From Centroberyx gerrardi (lineage: Eukaryota; Chordata; Actinopteri; Beryciformes; Berycidae): a stretch of 64,000 nucleotides of DNA. Location: assembly GCF_048128805.1 (NCBI RefSeq), contig NC_136008.1:13062572-13126571 (forward strand), read 5' to 3'. Below are positions 20,660 to 31,700 of this stretch, piece after piece (position 1 is the stretch's first letter; each line of letters starts with the position of its first letter). Made by a program: the position numbers and the translations under genes. The notes under the pieces are model-generated. The model was given only the letters and a program-made list of their open reading frames with translations. It was not told where the DNA came from and made no database searches.

Positions 20660-21423
20660 CTATGGCAAGCCGTTTTAACATTTAATCGAACCACACTCCT
20701 ATCTGTAATTACATTTTAGATATCCATAATAGCATTTCTCCTAGTCAAAATTGTATTCTCACTAGTCAGAATGGTAATTAAAGATATCCACAATAACATT
20801 CTTACTAGAAGAAATTGTATTTCAAGATATGTGATCTGAGACAGATATCCACAAATTGTGGATATCTGTTGAGGGCAGATAGGAATGGTTCATGTTCATT
20901 TGTGGATATCTGCAATTGCATTGTTTCTAGTCATAATTCTAATTGTAGATATCTGAAATTGCATTTTTACTAGTCATAATGCCAATTGTGGATATCCGTA
21001 ATGACATTTTTACTAGTCACAATGTATTTTGGATATTCAAAATTACATTATGGATATCTGGAATGGTTTTTCATTTTGGATATCTGAAATTAAAATTATG
21101 ACTAGTAACAATTGGATTGTAGATATCTGAAATGGGAGTTTTTCCTAGTAAGAATTCTATTGCAGATATCCAAAATGTTCATTCTGGATATCAAAAATGC
21201 AATTGTGGATATCTGAAATTGAAAGCCCAATACACGAATGGCAAAAGTGACGTCATTTGTCCTAGGAAGAATGACGTTGTGGATATCTGAAATGACAATT
21301 GTGGATAGGAAGAATGTCATTGTGGATATCTGATATGTTCTTTTTGACTAGGACGACTTGAATTACAGATATCTGCAATATATATCCAGTCTAGCTATTA
21401 AATGTTAAAACGGCTTGCCATAG
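20660..21423. mobile_element. TIR element containing a GATATC/ACTAG motif array
   Basis: The ends are inverted repeats of 27 bp or more: CTATGGCAAGCCGTTTTAAC at 20660, and its complement ending at 21423. A 5-bp direct repeat, GTGTC, flanks it at 20655-20659 and 21424-21428. Between the ends, GATATC-centred words (GTGGATATCTGAAAT) alternate about every 30-45 bp with ACTAGTCA/CCTAGTAAGAAT words in both orientations. There is no ORF. It lies 5' of the first SETDB1 coding exon. I do not recognise the superfamily. Confidence 0.75.
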
Positions 21424-21428
21424 GTGTC

Positions 21429-22500
21429 CCCCTGCTTCTCCACCATGTGACACCGTGACCCAAGAGATGCAGGTTTTCAGTCCAATCAAAGATTACTACT
21501 GATTTCACAGTTTAGTTCCCCCTTCTGGTTGAAGGTGTCAGTTTGGATGTACCGAAAACCTGCATACTGGCACATGTTTTGGAACCGCTGCTTGCCCGTA
21601 TTTCAATTTGAGGACGTTGATCCTCCTTTTGTTTACAAACCAATCACACAACGGCTTCATGGTAATTGTAGTCTTTGTAAAGGAAAGAATGGCAAACAAT
21701 TATATGTAGATTTGCTATTTATGCAGCACAGACTATCTTGAATGAAAGCGCACGATAATTTCTTAAACGTATATCACAGACAAAATACAGATGCTAAACT
21801 GAAGAGCATAACACTACTGCTAATGATTAGCATAAGAATAGCCAGCAAAACAAGCTGGCTGGTAGCCGCGTTACCTTGCTGGCTAATGTGATCATTTAAT
21901 TTCGGCTAATGCAGGGATTGTTATTGTAAATTTGACCCACTATAACTTAATTGTGACTTTATGGGATGCATCCCCAACAAGCAAGAGAGCTACCTAGCTT
22001 CTAAGCTAACGTTAGCTGAGAAAGACATGGTGGGAATAAGAGCAGGCTAGCTTGTTAGCCTAGCATTAGCTGGAGGGATGTTTTTCTGATGATTGACTGA
22101 GGGCAGCAGGCTTCAAGATAAGTTGTATTATGTTCTGTGCGCTTACTGTAAAAGAGGTGTGAGGCGATGTAATTCAAATTTGATCCAGAGACAATACTCA
22201 AGACTCACCCATCGCTGCTTTCCATTCTGTGTTTGCAGCTGTAGTTACCTAATGCTTTCGGCTAGCTACATTGGGAGTGCATGCTTTGCATCCCAGGGTA
22301 GCCGAAGTGAGCGGTGTTTTCGCACAGCTAGATTATGTGACAGAAGAAACCCCCGCCAACCCGGGTTATCCAGGTTTTCAAATGCGTGCACCTGAGCCTC
22401 ACGTTGGTATACATAATATACCTTGGGACAGGGGCAAACTTTCTCATGTCAAAAACCCCAAAACATCACATCAGATCACCGCCCCCTGTTTGATAAGATT
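21429..22500. other. upstream region of SETDB1, possible non-coding first exon
   Basis: No conserved coding exon was seen. Minus-strand donor-like sites occur at about 22208 (GGGTGAGTC) and about 22248 (AGGTAACT), and the GCTAACGTTAGC words common around fish promoters occur at about 22010. Either donor could close a 5'UTR exon, but transcript data would be needed. Confidence 0.25.
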
Positions 22501-22631
22501 CTGTCCCTAGGAACATCATATGAGAAGATTTTTGTTGTTTATGGTTAAGAATAGAATCTCATCACGGTCTGTCAGAGGTAACCACTGTGGGGACACTAGT
22601 GAAGCTATAACTCCTCCTCATACATTCTCTC

Positions 22632-22659
22632 ATGTGTGTGTGTGTGTGTGTGTGTGTGT
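22632..22659. repeat. (TG)n microsatellite
   Basis: About 14 TG units in non-coding DNA between the SETDB1 upstream region and the CTXND-like gene. Confidence 0.9.
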
Positions 22660-22699
22660 TGAAAGCTATCCTCGAGAAAAAATATATCTTGGCCTACAT

Positions 22700-24973
22700 C
22701 TACAGTGTCATATGCAAAATGCACGTGATTGCAAAAATACCACTGAATAGGATGTTAACAAAATTCTGTTTTATTTGAAATAAGGCGACAGCTGCCTGCC
22801 AGAAACTAGAGTCTGGATGTAAACACAAACTAAATCACCCTATCTGGATTCATCTTGTATGTAATATGTCAGTCACTCACTACATTTTCACTCACATATC
22901 TCTCTGCCAGAGACTGCATTTTGGGCATAAACCAAACCAAACAATTGAGGTTCTTCTCAGAAACGGAGTGAAAGGAATGTTAAATTTCTTTTTGCATGTT
23001 CATTTAAAATAAATAAAAGGATCTTTGTAACATTTGACAACTTGTTTTTCTTGCTCTTCTTTTCTTTTATAGCCAAAAGTAGTTACATCCCCCGGACCCC
23101 CGCTTTGAGAACCGCTGCCTAGTCCCAAAAGAGGATTCGGAAAGCCCTAAATGAGGTGCATAAAGATGGCGGCCTCCAGGTGATCCCATCTGTACTTCTG
23201 TCATCATCTCTCCTGCCCCATTCATGATTCTGCTGGATGAAACACTACAAGCACTGGATGAATTACTGTGACATGCATGTTAAAAACACACAGGTTAAAG
23301 GTTTTTTATTTTATTTTACTGAACAACAAACAACTTGAATGGAATGTTTTCCCAGAAGCTCCAAAACATAGCGTGACAGAATGGCAAAACACAACAAATC
23401 AAAACAAAAAAAAAACATCTGTTGTGCATTATAATTGTATTTCCATCATTGAAAACTCTTTACAAAAACAACATCTGTGCCCTATTACTGCCCATGTGAA
23501 AGGGAGAACATTTGCCTCTGTCTGTATCAAGCTGGTCAGCAGCTTTGCTTATACTTTCTGCACCGATGAACAGATCACACTAAGTCTCTATAGAGATCGC
23601 CCCAGCATTTCTGTTCTCTTGGGTTCAAGGCAGTAGTTTGTGCTTTGTATCTCAGCTTGAATGGACCATATGAATTAAAATGGTTGCCTCCTGGGATAGA
23701 TGTCTTGGTCCCCTGGGTGGCCCTGGTGGATCTGAGTGTTTGTGCTTCCACTTCATCTCTGTCAAACTGCCATCAGAGATCAATTGAAAGTGAGATGTGC
23801 CACTTTTTGGAACTTCCTGGAATCGTAAATGGCCGACTAAACACACAGGATCAGACCAAAAACAACAGAGTCAGTGCTCACCATGGATGTGCGCACTGGT
23901 TGATAGATGCTAGTTTTTCCCAGTTATGCCTAACTGATGCTTTATCCTGATTTTCTGCACTCTAACAGAGGATGAGTTCGATTTATTGACCCACAACTTT
24001 TGTCTTTATGTTTATCATACCAGCAAGCCGGAACTGGGCAGTGAAAAGCCAATAAAAATTGTCTTAGTTTCTAGATAAAAATAAGTATGAAACCGCTGCA
24101 CAAAACATAACAATGCCGCTCTCAAATATCTGTCCTGGTAGAAGTGGATGTTGATGTTTGAGCACTTTGCACTGTGGGATGGGTATGAACAAAGTGATGT
24201 CATCAACCCAGGAGGCTGACATCTTTATGCATCTGGGTTTTTTCCACAAAGCAGGATTAGAAAGTTAGCCAGATAACTGTGAAAAACAGTATGCTATATC
24301 CTAATGATACTGATTTGAATCTGTAAATCTGTAAAGAAAACATGAATATTAGGTTTATGATTCAGTCATGCATGTTGATACTTGCTAATAGTAAAATTTC
24401 AGAAGATATCTCATAACATTTTTCAAAGTTATCTGGTTTGCTAATCCTGCTTTGTGAAATCCCCCCCTGGTCTAGTAACAGAGACCACTACAGCAAACAC
24501 ATTAGTCATTTTTAATACATTTCATTTCATTTCAAAGGATGAAATCTTTCAGCAACAAGAACTAAAAGCCGGCTACATGTTATCTATTTACATGCCTTGT
24601 GTGATCCATGAGTAAAGCATAAACAAAACTAAACATTCAAGTATATCTCATTCTCTATAATGATATTCGTGGCATACTTATATCATTTTAAGTCATTGGG
24701 CACTGTCAATAATCTTATTTTTCTGCACAAAATTTCAGTTAGGCAGGGATTATACAAAAGTTAAAATAGTTTTAGAAATATATTTCCCACCAGACTGACT
24801 CAGTCATAACAAAAGCCTAAAATACTCTGCGGCCTGTGGCAACTCATTTCTCCAGTTCCATCTGTGGAGTATGAATAGATATCATGGCTCTCGTTTGAAG
24901 ATCTGATGATGATGAAGATCCTTTCCCTTATCATTTGTATAAGGTCTGTGACAGTGAGCGGGTCCGGCCTCCA
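22700..24973. other. non-coding stretch downstream of the CTXND-like gene
   Basis: No supported exon was found. On the minus strand it would be the 3'UTR or downstream DNA of the cortexin-like gene. AATAAA-type signals (TTTATT on plus) occur, for example near 22769, 23302 and 23980. The YY1-type site at 23163 also lies here. Confidence 0.4.
23163..23174. promoter_or_regulatory. YY1-type motif AAGATGGCGGCC
   Basis: AAGATGGCGGC is the strong YY1 binding motif that sits at or just after many vertebrate start sites. Here it could mark the SETDB1 promoter (minus strand, 3.2 kb before the first coding exon). No other promoter evidence is visible. Confidence 0.35.
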
Positions 24974-25162
24974 TCATTCCTCCATTTCGTCTTCTTCCTG
25001 GTATGTCGAAACAGAGATAGCGCTGTAAGGGTCCAGCACCATCTGTGCGCAGCGCACCATGGTCACCAACAAAAAGAAACAAAGGAGGAAGAAGAAGAAG
25101 AGGGCAAATCCCAGGTCCACATCCACATCCAGCCTGGAAATGGGGGGCGTTGGTGGATCCAT
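24974..25162 (-). CDS. cortexin-domain small membrane protein (CTXND1/2-like)
   Basis: A 62-residue single-exon ORF. Residues 12-16 are acidic (DVDVD), 17-36 form one hydrophobic membrane segment very rich in Phe and Leu, and 37-49 read RCAQMVLDPYSAI, followed by a short acidic tail. This order (short N-terminus, VDVD-G, one membrane helix, RCAxxxxDPYSAI, Trp/Tyr-Glu-rich tail) matches cortexin-domain proteins. It is closest to the CTXND1/CTXND2 type rather than the longer cortexins. I recall a CTXND2 gene at human 1q21, which would fit this neighbourhood, but orthology is inferred. Members are small single-pass proteins, mostly neural, with unknown molecular role. The start ATG at 25162 gives the family's usual length. 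It lies between SETDB1 and ARNT on the same strand. UTR exons were not located. Confidence 0.75.
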   Translation of the reverse strand: MDPPTPPISRLDVDVDLGFALFFFFLLCFFLLVTMVRCAQMVLDPYSAISVSTYQEEDEMEE

Positions 25163-28100
25163 GTTGACAGTATCACAGACTCCAAGGAAAACGGTCTACC
25201 CACTCCGGACTCCTTCTGTTTCTTGTCTCATTTGTTAACTTCTCATTTGATAGTTTACCAAACTAGTTCCATGAATGCTTGTAAATTGTTCCAAAAGGTA
25301 TTGATCCAGTACGTCCTTATCTGGATGGACTCTCCAAATCCCCCAGTTGATGCTCACAGTGAATCCATGTTGCTGCTGTCGTTTCTATTATTTCTTCTGA
25401 TTCAACAGCCCATTTCTCTCTGTGCCTTGGCCTCTTTTTCTCAACATTGACACCTTCTGTCTTCCTCCCCAGCATGTTCCCCCTCCACCCCCCAAGATAG
25501 GATGGATTGGTGGACACACAGAGCCACACTTGGCACCTGTGTCCTCCATGAATAGTTAATAAGGAGTTTGGTAACGATCAGGTCGTTCCTGAGATTAGAA
25601 CACCCAGGCATGGCTCTGGTCTCTTAGGGGAGAGTAGAGCTTTACAGGAGATGACATCTGAACAGGAGCCACCGGTTCCTGGTCCAAGACATCTACACAC
25701 CGGAGGCAACAGATAACTGGATACTGTTTTAAGACAAGATGGACTTTATAAAGTACCCATCAAAAGTGCCGTGTACCTCTGCACATTAAGGTGCCCTGTC
25801 TATGCTGTACCAATCCGCTTACTAAAACATACACTGACACAGGGTGCCATTTGGCCAAATCCTTGTTTTGATTGTGTTGTCCGCGTGAAAAATAGACCAT
25901 AGATCAGCAAATCAATGGAGTGGAGAACACAGATGCAGAAAAGAAAAAGGAATGGTTAAGGGAGAGAAAGAGGATATGACGCCTTGGTGGCAATTCACTT
26001 GAGAGGGGTTGGAAACTGATCCTGACCAAAAAAATGCAGATTGCTTGTATTCTGATGCCACTACAGAGACACACACAAGTTAAGAGTAAAGTGACCCTAT
26101 ATGCAAATAAGGGTGGATCTGAAAAAGCTGGGATACAAGGCAGAGATACAGAGCAGGGGAAAACCAACATGTATGTCCACCTGTATCGAGTGAATCGTCT
26201 TGAAATGACGTCAGAAAAACACACACGATTTACAACGTAAAACCATGACTCACTCAAGCGCAACCCAAACAGAGCATAGCTGAGAAACAGTAAACCTATC
26301 TTAGACCCATTACTAGCATTAATTCCATCCGTTTTCACCCCCAGGCTGTGAAAGAGATGAGGGAAGGAGGAGAGGGAGGAAACTGATCCTAGGAGATAAC
26401 CACAGATCTCTGCGTCTTCACCAGCTGATAGAGTGGGGAAAGAAAACAGATACAGGCCAATCAAAGCAAAGTTGTCTTCCGTTTCTTTACCAATTAAGAA
26501 CATAAAACTGTGGCAAAGCAAGGAAGTGAACACTGATGGACGGATGTAACTAAAAACAGCTGTGACTCTTGCATGAGTGTCATCAGCAAAGTGCACCGTT
26601 ACCTTACAGGGCTTCTAACACAGCCATCATGAAACAACATTTTTAGTATTTTTGAGATTAAGGATTTAATTATATTGTGAGACTAGTGTCCACTAACCCC
26701 AGTGCTACTTACTACTGTCAGTAGTACTTGAAAAGAAATGTAAATAATTTAAACAAGTGTTTCGACTCATTGATTTTTGACAATATAACAATTTAATACA
26801 AAAACCAAACATTTCTCTTTCTCTCATTTAACATTTCATATACATATACAGTATATTTATATATTTGTGTTTCTATGTGTGATATAAACTGCAGTTCACA
26901 TCATTGTAAAAACCTGGATACAGAGCAACCAAAGAGGTTTTAAACAATAACACAGTCACCAAAATACCACCCTTTTCAAAATGAAAATGGGACACTATCA
27001 ACATGGGTTTACATACAATTTACATTTGTCAGCATGAGTGTGCAAGTGTTACACACAGACAATGAAAAACTGTAATAAATGGGTCAAATTAAAACAAATT
27101 CCACACTTTCAAAATTAAAACATTTACCTTTTAGAAGTATAATCTTTCATCCCACATGACTTCAATATTCTTCCATACCACAAACAAACATACCAAAAAT
27201 TGATTGTAAAACACAGGATACAATGTTGTTGGGATCTTGTTGGCAAAAATTCAGCCTGAGTCCAAATGTTTGTCACAAACAAGAGGGCAAAAAGCTGAGA
27301 AAATACTTTTGCAAATTCTCTCACTTGTAGAACATATTGTTTCAGCTCCGTTTATTCCATTTTTATCCTGAATACAACCCTGATTAAACCGTTATTAAAA
27401 TACCAATCAAAAAAGGGTAATGGAGAGGTCAAGAGATCAAAAGCTTGAAATAACAATAAACAATACTTGGGAAACATTTCAATTAAAACAAACATTACTA
27501 CCATGTCTCTCCACTTTAAAATAACATCAATCAAGAAAAACATTTAGGACAACAATAAAGAATGGCTTTACAAGTACATAATTCCTGCTCGTTAATTATT
27601 GCTCTGTGATTTCTTTTTTAAATGTCTTTTACAAAAGGAGTATAAAAAAAGCCCATACTTGGTACAGAGAGAAAAAGGAAGAGTGTGCTAGGTAATACAG
27701 GGCAACAGAAGTAGGAGGAAATCAAGCAAGTCAGAAACCCCATGATTGTGTTCAAGTTAAGAATGATACTGTATGCATCCATTTTACAAACATACACACA
27801 CACATACATATATTTATGTACATGTAGGCAAAGGTAACAGAATGCACACATTTCAAAAGGGCACCAGACATATGTATCCAATATTACACTTTGTGTCGTT
27901 AAACTAGATCATTCAGTGAAGACAAACTCTACATGTTCCCTGGGAAAAAAATAAATCAATTTATAGGTGATGTCATAAATGTACATAGAAAAGTGTTACT
28001 CGGTATAAATCTGCACAATGTAGAAGCGCTCCATGAAAGCAGCCGTGTGAGTGCTGACATGCATATACATGCTGTGGGTCTGAAACAGTGAGTGAGGTGA

Positions 28101-28751
28101 GCACAGACAGTGGTGGTTTGCGTGCAATAGCTGAGAATGTAAAATCACCAAAGCTGTATATCCCCGCGATTTCCTGAGAGTTTAAAACAATGATTGGAGA
28201 GATTAGTCTAGATGCTATAGGGTACAATAGTATAATACAGCTCTTCATCGATGCCTGAGAAAAAACAGGAGTATATGAGATTTCCATTACTGAAAGGCCT
28301 TTGTGTGTTTGTGTGCATTTCCTTGGATGCCAAAGTGTAAGAGGGTGTTGCGGTGCAGTCTATCCATATTGTTCTGGTTGTGTGATTGTGCGCTTGTGTA
28401 CATATATATATCACATATCTACAATGTAATGAGTTGTTGAGCTTTGGGCAGTGCTAGCTAGAGAATTCTCTTACAATGGCCTGAATATTGTTTCAATAAT
28501 CCTCTTTCTATCAGTAGCAATTCCTTGATTTTCATCCCCTATTTGTGGTCTGTGGTCAAGTCTATCCCTCCATCTTTAACTGGCTTGCGGCAGTGCAATT
28601 TAAGCCATGCTAGGCAAAGGGGGAAGAGTGCTACTCTCAGGAGCAGTAAGGGCAAATCAAAAGAGGAGCCAAAGAGCTAAATGTAAGAAAGAGCGAGGGA
28701 GAAAGAGAAAGGAAGACAAAGGGGTAAATGGGCAGCAAAGTCTTGACCGGG
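25163..28751 (-). other. ARNT 3'UTR and intergenic DNA toward the CTXND-like gene
   Basis: No conserved coding exon was recognised. The part below the ARNT stop at 28752 is expected to be its 3'UTR. AATAAA-type signals on the minus strand occur near 27350 and elsewhere, so the end cannot be fixed. The longest open frame here (25904-26596, minus) has no recognisable domain and lies in AT-rich DNA; it was not called a gene. Confidence 0.5.
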
Positions 28752-31700
28752 TCACTCGTTGAATGAAGGGTACATGGGAATCTCAAAGTCATCGTTGTTG
28801 AAGTTGGCAGGCTGGTCCAGCATAGACAGCACATCCTGAAGCAGATGGGAGGAGACACAGAGTTATAACAGAGAAAAGGAGAGAGAGAACAAAAGAGAGT
28901 GTATGAGAGAGAACGAGCTCGAGTCACTCACAGGGAACATGTCTTGCTGGTTGCCCTGAGCATGAGGGTGCTGTTCTGCGTTACTCTGGGAGTGCTGCTG
29001 GCCTTGCCACTGGGGCCACACTGCCTCCGCCGCCCGGGAGGGGAACTGTGCCCCAGACTGAGAGCCATCTGGGATAGAGGACAGAGGGGTGAGAGGACGT
29101 ACCAGGATAACACAAAGACACGGATACACACACATACACGCACAACCTACCATAACCGTTGGTGTTCATGCTGGCACGTGCATTGATGGGTGGGTAGTTT
29201 GCACCATTGGTAGGCGTGGGAGCAGCACCTGTGGGCATCTGGCCAAAAGAGTTGGAGGAGCCACCTATGAATCCCCCCATGGCAGCAAATGGTGGAGACA
29301 TGGTCTTTGCTGCCTGGGGAGCCACCTGCTGGTCAGAATAGGAAAAGAAACTCTGTTTACTGATAAGGTGGTTGGATGGGGATGGTACTAAATGTATGCG
29401 TTTCTTGACTGTGGGAATATGTGATCATTTCGATATGGGAAACCTTTCAATGACTACGCTATATAAATAAAAATAACATTACTTAAAAGCACAGAAGATT
29501 CTAAGTTTGTTTCATTTATGAGTGAAAAGATCAACAAAAACAGTCCATGGTTCCTGTTCTTCTAGCTCACCTGGTTGTTGAATGGTGGTCTAGCTCCGGC
29601 CCCAGCACCTGCCCCAGGCCAACCTCCTGCTGGCCCTCCCTGGAGGGGGCTGCCGGTGTTGGCGGGGGTGACCGACGGGGGAGCTCCATTCTGACGAGAC
29701 ATCTGAGCCAGCATCTGCCCTGCCGAGTGAGCCGGCTGCACCATCTGAGGGGTCTGCACCATCTGAGGGGTCTGCACCATCTGAGGGGTCTGCACCATCT
29801 GAGGGGTCATACTAACAGGCCTGGGGACAAGAGTAAGGGGAGTGAGCTCTATTACCTTCGTACCGATCTGTGTACTATGGAGAAAAGAATAGCAAATCTG
29901 ATCCCGTGATCTGACATGTCAGGAACTATGGTGAAAACAAGGAGTTGGGAACCACTTCTTATGCAAAAAGAATACAGTTGATTCAAGTTAACAGTAGCAA
30001 AGATGAAAATGTATGCATAGGCCATGGCGTGGTAAATATGGCAACATAATATATGCACATTTTAGGCAACGCATTTTCAGGGGATACACTCTTCTTCAGG
30101 CAGGAACTACATCCACTCAAAAGATGTGGGAACCCTTTTCCCTTTTTTCTGGACCCTATACCATTACACACAGCAGACTGCCTACCTGTACGCATCATTG
30201 GGCCGGGCAGCAGTGTAGTTGTTGGCTGGAGGGTAGATCTGGGTGTTGGGAGTGGAGGTGGAGGGCAGGCCCTTGGTCTGGTCCGGGCCTGCGTAAAGGG
30301 AGGGGTAGAGATCTGGCTTCTCTAGGCTCTTACTGTGGTCCGGCCCTGCCGCTGTCACCGCCTGCACTGGCATCTGAGGACAACAACACTTATCAATGGG
30401 GTATCACACTCCAAACATTTGTTACCATTCATCAACATATAATCCAAAAAATCCCTTCAAGTCTCTTTAGATGTGTCACAGAGAGACTATTATAGTAGCG
30501 AGGGGCACTGTACATGCCCAATAGAAAAAGGACAGGTTTAATCAAATTGGACACATGCATTCATGCGCACAGATGCATGGCCTAACCTGTGAGAGGGTGA
30601 TTGGTCCTGCCTCATATAGACCGTCTCTTCCTCCTCCACCTCCCTCCAGCTCTGCCTGCTGCTGCTGCTGTAACTGCCTGAGATAGAGAGAGAGAGAAAG
30701 CGAGAGAGAGCGCGAGAGATAGACAGAGAGAGAGAGATAGACACAGAGAGAGATAGACAGAGAGAGACACAGAGACAGAGAGAGAGAGATAGACACAGAG
30801 AGAGAAATAGACACAGAGAGACAGAGACAGAGGGAGAGATAGACAGAGAGAGAGAGAGAGAGAGAGAGATAGACACAGAGACAGAGAGCGAGATAGACAG
30901 AGAGAGAGAGATAGACAGAGAGAGAGAGACAGAGAGACAGATAGACACAGAGAGAGATACAGTGAGAGACAGAGAGAGTGAGAGAAAACACAGGAAGGAA
31001 GGGCTAAAGTTAGTTCAAAATGGTCTAATTGCCATTTCCATGTCCTCCACCATTGAGTGAGAAATCCCAAACACCTGCTGACAAAATAGCACTCAACCCG
31101 CCACCGGTCACCATGGCAACACAGAAGAGAAAGGAGGACAGGGGAAAGGAGTAACACGCTCTAGCAGAAGGCTCTGTTATACAAATACGCACCACTATCA
31201 TGCTACATCACCTGGGCTGTGTGTTAACAGTTGCCCTTTTCTACTATATTTATTATTATTATGACCATAAGAAAAGAACAACTAGACATGCTTCTTATTG
31301 GGCAACAGCCCTATCATTCCAACACTACAGGAAAATACAGACAGAAACGAGAATGGGCAGAATCACCCAAAGAGGGAAAAAAACAAGAAAAGGGCTATAG
31401 CTTGATGGAAGTGGCAGTTGTCTCCCATGAAGAAGCAGCCCCTGCTCTCCCATGCAGGGAGGGAGGACGGTCAGGTCAGGCCTGGTCTCACCTGGTGGCC
31501 ACCTGCCCCGGGCTGAGCACCACAGGAGGGCAGTTTGGGCTGCTCTGGCCCAGGGAGGGGGGCAGCGAACCCCCTGGGGAGGAGAGGGGGGTGAGGGGGT
31601 CCTGAGTCGAGGTTCTACTGCCCCGCAAATACAGGCGGGTGCAGAGGAGAGGTGCAGGGAGAGAGTGATCAGAGTATGATTTATTAAAGGAATGTGATAA

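Noticed and set aside
24935..25450. 171-codon plus-strand frame over the cortexin-like gene
   Set aside because: It is antisense to the cortexin-like ORF, which has the conserved motifs. The plus frame has none.
25904..26596. 230-codon open frame on the minus strand
   Set aside because: No recognisable domain, no splice or conservation cue, hydrophobic and Ser/Phe-rich by composition, and located where ARNT 3'UTR or intergenic DNA is expected. Possible but not supported.
30538..31157. Three overlapping open frames of 136-181 codons, Ser/Leu-rich
   Set aside because: They are translations of the (GA)n array in all three frames. The only real coding part is the 91-nt ARNT exon at 30587-30677.
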